Positions 60,371 to 64,000 of a stretch of DNA of 64,000 bases are shown one piece after another (within the stretch, counting starts at the first letter, position 1; each line of letters opens with the position of its first letter). The position numbers were made by a program, and so were the translations under genes. Below the pieces are notes generated by a model that worked only from the letters and a program-made list of their open reading frames with translations, was not told the origin of the DNA and did not search any database. Location of the stretch: positions 2,557,414 to 2,621,413 of the forward strand of contig NZ_KV440945.1 in assembly GCF_001636345.1 (NCBI RefSeq). The letters are read 5' to 3'. The DNA is from Cytobacillus gottheilii (lineage in GTDB: Bacteria > Bacillota > Bacilli > Bacillales > Cytobacillaceae).

Positions 60371-60751
60371 ATGAATAAAAAAACAGGCATTCTGTTCGCT
60401 ATTTTGTTATTATTCTTAACAGCTTGCAGCTCCGAGACATATATTTATTCGGGTGAAACTGATAATTGGTCTGCTGAACTAAAGGTTATACAAACAAGCA
60501 ACGACTTTGAGACACAAGAACTTGCATTAAGGTATGTTGGGGAAGATGTAAATAGTGTTGGAGATATTAATTATGTTGTAGAAAGTGTTGGGAATTTTTT
60601 CAGGAATGGAGCCACATTAAGTGCAAGTGGAACTCTTAGTGACAAAAGTGAGAGTAATCCAACCAATGCAAAGATAACGAAAGATACAGAAATAATCATG
60701 ACAATAGAATGGAATGACAAGAAGGAAAGTTTTACTCTCGACAAGAAATAA
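60371..60751 (+). CDS. lipoprotein related to the protein at 63385
   Basis: A 126-residue lipoprotein: signal helix and lipobox L-T-A-C (Cys ~19). The mature part has 'YIYSGETDNWSAELKVIQTS', 'ELALRYVGEDVNSVGDINYV' and 'IIMTIEWNDKKESFTL'. The same order of motifs (Y-x-Y-x-G-x-S/T-x-N-W; I-E-W-x-D) is found in the protein encoded at 63385-63840. AGGAG lies before ATG. Function unknown; it probably sits on the outer face of the membrane. Confidence 0.7.
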   Translation: MNKKTGILFAILLLFLTACSSETYIYSGETDNWSAELKVIQTSNDFETQELALRYVGEDVNSVGDINYVVESVGNFFRNGATLSASGTLSDKSESNPTNAKITKDTEIIMTIEWNDKKESFTLDKK

Positions 60752-60990
60752 TTTGCCGCACTATATATCCTCTCTAATAATCTAAGATCAACTTAAAGAG
60801 CAGCTATCTCCATACTCACTCAGATCTTCCCCATATCTGAACATGGTTAACTTTGTGTCTTTCTTGAAAAACCTCTTAAGAAAAAAGTGTGATTTATCAA
60901 ATTTGTTATTCAGTGTGGAGTAGAACCGATTATGTATAACCCCAATTATTAATGACATAAGTGCTTTTGAAAAAGTTCCTATAATAGAGG

Positions 60991-61296
60991 CTACTTGTTA
61001 TACCATTGATCAGAATTGAATGCTTTTGGAATATCCTGTTCAATCGGGTCATCATAACCAATTTTTCAAGGGTCTCGAACTCTTTTTGACATTGATAGTT
61101 TTACTTCGCACCAAGGACAGAAGGAAATTTCTATAAATGAATCCCCTCCATCGTGGATTATTATTCTGTATTCATCAAATTTAGAAGAATAAAACATTAA
61201 TTTATCAGGACAATCAAATGAATTTTCAAGTTGATTGATCATATCAGTCATAGATTCACAGCAATGTTTTTTGCTCAATTTTATATGGATGTTCAA
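60991..61296 (-). pseudogene. DUF6980-like gene interrupted by an in-frame TGA
   Basis: The first 76 codons have 'KKHCCESMTDMINQ', 'FDCPDKLMFYSSKFDEY', 'IIIHDGGDSFIEISFCPWCE', a zinc-binding pattern (C-C, C, C-x-x-C) of the DUF6980 family. After TGA at 61068-61066 the same frame continues for 24 codons, K-I-G-Y-D-D-P-I-E-Q-D-I-P-K-A-F, which is the expected family C-terminus. Either the gene is decayed or the TGA is a recent change (for example from TGG). The shorter protein could still fold. Confidence 0.65.
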
Positions 61297-61591
61297 ACTT
61301 CTAGATCTTAAGATTATTCAAACATAGATTGTCTTAATTGTATTAATTAATTGAGGAATTCATTTATGGTATAATTTCCCTATAAACTATTTATAGCATG
61401 GAAATGGAATTTAAAAAAGCAATTGTACTTCGGAATGAAAAAACAAGATTTATTTGACATACAATTGATAGCCTTGATATTTCTGATAAAAGTTAGTTAC
61501 ATTTAAATTCGAAAAGCATTTGTTTTCATTTTTATAATGTCCTAGAACACTTACTATTCTAGTTATAAACACATAAAGAGGAGATGATAAA

Positions 61592-62029
61592 ATGGAAGAT
61601 GTCGGAAAACTAATTCAAACGCGCAAATTGGGAGTTAATGAAATGAGTATTAAAGAAGCCGAAGAGAAATTAGGTGCCATTTTTCCTGTTCAATACAAAG
61701 AACTTTTTAAATTAGTCAACAATGCAGAAATAGGCGATTGGATACTTTATCCTATTAAAGACCAGCAAAATCCAAAGAAGACTTGGGATGATATTGTAAG
61801 ACAGAATACAGAAGTCCGAGAAGAATTTATGCCTAAAGAACTCATTACAATCGGGGAAGACGGATCCGGAGATAAATTATGTTTTATAGTGAACCAAGGA
61901 ATCATGGGTGATGCTATTTATCTTTGGTCTCATGAAGTTGCAGCTCATGAAAAATATGCTTCTACTTTGAAGGAGTTTATCGTGTCGGTTTCAGAAGAAG
62001 AAAACGATGATGATTATGAAGACGAGTAA
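61592..62029 (+). CDS. SMI1/KNR4-family protein (immunity-like)
   Basis: A 145-residue protein. 'SIKEAEEKLGAIFPVQYKEL' and 'FKLVNNAEIGDWILYPIKD' form the SMI1/KNR4 N-terminal pattern (I-x-x-x-E-x-x-L-G-x-x-x-P), followed by 'LITIGEDGSGDKLCFIVNQG' (G-D-G-x-G-D) and 'DAIYLWSHEVAAHEKYA'. Many bacterial members give immunity to contact-dependent toxins; no toxin gene is visible here. GAGGAGATG lies before ATG. The 295 bases upstream contain a TTGACA at 61454 but no good -10. Confidence 0.8.
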   Translation: MEDVGKLIQTRKLGVNEMSIKEAEEKLGAIFPVQYKELFKLVNNAEIGDWILYPIKDQQNPKKTWDDIVRQNTEVREEFMPKELITIGEDGSGDKLCFIVNQGIMGDAIYLWSHEVAAHEKYASTLKEFIVSVSEEENDDDYEDE

Positions 62030-62078
62030 GTATTATTAATCAATGTTCACTAGTTGATATAAATAAGGGGGTGTCTAT

Positions 62079-62291
62079 TTGAAGAATAAATTAAGAATCA
62101 TCTGGATCATACCAAATGTGATTTGTTACTTTATGTTTATTGCCAGCTCCTTCTTTGTATTTAGCAATATTAAAGAATTAGAGGAAGTTGGCAGACTAAC
62201 AATTTGGTTTATTACGTTATTATTACTCTTATTCGTCTCGTTATTTGGCAGTTATCGTATTTGGTCTTGGATTAAGGAAGGGAAGTTGTAA
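62079..62291 (+). CDS. 70-residue two-helix membrane protein
   Basis: Two hydrophobic helices (residues ~7-28 and ~40-60) with a short loop 'SNIKELEEVGRL'. Start TTG 62079 has AAGGGGGTG 6 bases upstream. It follows the SMI1 gene by 49 bases and may be co-transcribed. Confidence 0.6.
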   Translation: MKNKLRIIWIIPNVICYFMFIASSFFVFSNIKELEEVGRLTIWFITLLLLLFVSLFGSYRIWSWIKEGKL

Positions 62292-62401
62292 AAATATTAC
62301 ATATGATTTATAGAATGTTTTATCTAATAAAAAAAGGAAAGTAACTTGAAAAACTTGAAATAAGTGTTAGATTTATAAAAAAAGAAAGATTGTGAGATTA
62401 T

Positions 62402-62803
62402 ATGTATACTACTAGTAGAAACTTTAAATTTTTCTTCATTTTGGTAACTTTGTTTTTAGGAGGTTGCGCTGGAGCATCTGATTATGAAATCGATTTACCG
62501 GGCAAACATTCAATTATTAGAACATCAGCAAACAATATTACAATTGCACCTAAATTAGGTGAGGATGTTTGGGGTGCTGATGTTGTCCCTGCTGAAGTCA
62601 TAGAGGTTGGATGGAATGAAGAATATATTATTGCAAAGCAGCGAAAAGGTAAAGAAAGCAAGAGTTTTTGGATTATCAAAATAGAAAGTGGGAAAGTAAC
62701 TGGCCCTTTAAATACTGAGAACTTTATGAGTAAAAAAGAAGAATATGGTATAGATGAAGATATTTCATTAATAAAAGTCCAAGATTTAGATAAGGATTAT
62801 TAA
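62402..62803 (+). CDS. lipoprotein, uncharacterised
   Basis: A 133-residue protein with a signal helix and lipobox L-G-G-C (Cys ~22). The mature part includes 'ADVVPAEVIEVGWNEEYIIA' and 'RKGKESKSFWIIKIESGKVT', a beta-strand-rich form resembling DUF3997-like lipoproteins. The ribosome binding site is weak. Confidence 0.6.
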   Translation: MYTTSRNFKFFFILVTLFLGGCAGASDYEIDLPGKHSIIRTSANNITIAPKLGEDVWGADVVPAEVIEVGWNEEYIIAKQRKGKESKSFWIIKIESGKVTGPLNTENFMSKKEEYGIDEDISLIKVQDLDKDY

Positions 62804-63056
62804 TAATATATCTGGTAACCTACTGTATACCAGATGGAAGAATAAAAACTACAATACACAAAAAGCAAGACAAATGAATAGGTCACTTAAAATTAACTCT
62901 TTATGATGTCTCATTATCCCCTCTCAACTAATAAATAATAACATTCATTGAATCCTAATAGACTTTTTTATTAGTTTTATACTACATTATTTTTAGGTGA
63001 TTTTTCACAATGTTAAATTTAATAACTTGGTTGCAATGAGTTTAGGAGGTAAATCA

Positions 63057-63401
63057 GTGATTAAAAAAATATTAATTTTTGTAATTGTTATTCCTTTCCT
63101 AAGTTTATCTTTTGTATTCATTTCAATATTCTTTCCTAGCCATATCGAGTCACCTGAAGAGGCAGAAAATGCGAAATTTGGTCTACCATTCAGATACATA
63201 GAGCAAGACCTAATTAGTTCAGGTGCAAACGATATAATTGATATAAAGGGTTTTCCTAATTATTTTGGCCTTCAAACAGATTTCTTAGATCACGATATTG
63301 ACTTTAAATTCTCAAGGCTTAACTTTATCCTATCGTTTGTAACTACATACTTAATTGTTTTAATAATTGCGCTACTATTAAAATTTATTCGGAATAAGTG
63401 A
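63057..63401 (+). CDS. uncharacterised membrane protein
   Basis: A 114-residue protein with helices at about residues 2-25 and 92-110 and an external middle ('FRYIEQDLISSGANDIIDIK'). GTG 63057 is chosen because TAGGAGGT lies 7 bases upstream; the longer in-frame ATG at 63009 or beyond lacks such a site. It converges with and overlaps the next gene by 17 bases. Confidence 0.6.
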   Translation: MIKKILIFVIVIPFLSLSFVFISIFFPSHIESPEEAENAKFGLPFRYIEQDLISSGANDIIDIKGFPNYFGLQTDFLDHDIDFKFSRLNFILSFVTTYLIVLIIALLLKFIRNK

Positions 63402-63840
63402 ACATAGAATGAGATACGAGTGAATTTTTATTACTATTTTTTTGATATAACTTAAATTCCTCATCTTCATCTAACCATTCGATTGAAAAAGATTGTTGAT
63501 CTGACTGTTTAAATTGGAAGTCTTCGTAGTCACTAGTTTTAATTATTTTATTATCTTTTAAGGTTTGCTCTCCTCCACCAATACCATAACCAGTTCCTTC
63601 TAATGACCAGGTATTAACATCAATTATGCTGTTATCTTTACCGATGTATTCTATTATTATTTTACTTTGGTAATTCACATGGCCTTTACTAGTAAAAGTA
63701 GATGAAACTTTCCAATTTTCACTTTTCCCCTCATATAAATATTGTTCACTTATATGCCTACCTTTTAAAAAATCATATGCAAAAAAAACAAAGATTATAA
63801 AAGCTATGATCAAAAATATTAACTTATTTCTCTTCACCAC
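63385..63840 (-). CDS. membrane-anchored relative of the 60371 lipoprotein
   Basis: A 151-residue protein with an N-terminal anchor helix (residues ~6-22). The outside domain has 'YLYEGKSENWKVSSTFTSKG', 'IIEYIGKDNSIIDVNTWSLE' and 'QSFSIEWLDEDEEFKLYQ', matching the order in the lipoprotein at 60371. The last 160 bases of the window beyond its start show no gene. Confidence 0.65.
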   Translation of the reverse strand: MVKRNKLIFLIIAFIIFVFFAYDFLKGRHISEQYLYEGKSENWKVSSTFTSKGHVNYQSKIIIEYIGKDNSIIDVNTWSLEGTGYGIGGGEQTLKDNKIIKTSDYEDFQFKQSDQQSFSIEWLDEDEEFKLYQKNSNKNSLVSHSMFTYSE

Positions 63841-64000
63841 TTTCCCTCCCTTTATAAATTATTATACAGATAAATGAGTAAATATTTATTTATATTAAAA
63901 GAATCTAAAAATAATGTTCATTATTAGGTAATCCAATAGTGCCCGGTAAGTTCCAACCCTATGATCACTTTTTCATGTTTTGTTCCAGCTTTTATTGATT

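Noticed and set aside
58328..61068. Selenocysteine insertion at the in-frame TGA codons
   Set aside because: No SECIS-like hairpin seen directly after either TGA, and neighbouring genes show ordinary decay.

Overview
The window is AT-rich DNA from a Firmicute, most likely an aerobic spore-forming Bacillaceae (Bacillus, Cytobacillus or Neobacillus-like). The grounds are strong AGGAGG-type ribosome binding sites, frequent GTG and TTG starts, a T-box leader, Pho boxes of the B. subtilis type, neighbours such as ydbST and ydaLM, and a GC-rich intergenic repeat common in this family. I see no rRNA, tRNA, CRISPR array, insertion sequence or prophage.

Layout. 0-11 kb: transporters and housekeeping genes (LysE-type exporter fragment, amino-acid permease, ydbS-ydbT membrane PH-domain pair, alkaline-phosphatase-superfamily phosphodiesterase, sodium:solute symporter with a tiny membrane partner, RtcB RNA ligase, YeiH-type permease). 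11-16 kb: an exopolysaccharide pair (ydaL-ydaM), a broken aminoglycoside 6-adenylyltransferase gene, and three copies of an uncharacterised intergenic element. 16-20.5 kb: a HIT hydrolase/PP2C pair and a divergent polyphosphate module (ppk, ppx) whose shared spacer carries two back-to-back Pho-box-like arrays. 20.5-32.4 kb: assorted metabolic enzymes, a SWIM/SNF2 helicase, an LLM oxidoreductase/pirin pair and a NERD-domain protein.

32.4-43.7 kb: a complete Wadjet defence operon in the order jetD-jetA-jetB-jetC. It is flanked at a distance by two intergenic tandem arrays that differ in sequence but share one geometry: a 52-bp period made of a 37-bp imperfect dyad plus a 15-bp linker. Each array lies between the 3' ends of convergent genes. 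A third, degenerate 68-bp repeat set lies just beyond the 3' end of jetC. These arrays are the most unusual structure in the window.

43.7-53.7 kb: a four-gene operon (regulator, hydrolase, glycerophosphodiesterase, DUF4256), a GNAT/cupin operon, and a methionine-type T-box operon. The last encodes a SAM hydroxide adenosyltransferase and a complete ECF transporter (S component, fused ATPases, T component), which together suggest salvage of a methionine-yielding compound.

53.7-64 kb: low-density accessory DNA with many small membrane, lipoprotein or immunity-like genes (HicB-like, SMI1/KNR4, DUF6366, DUF6980, DUF4177). Several are broken by in-frame TGA codons or a frameshift. Several genes here are too short for ordinary ORF cut-offs but have good ribosome binding sites.
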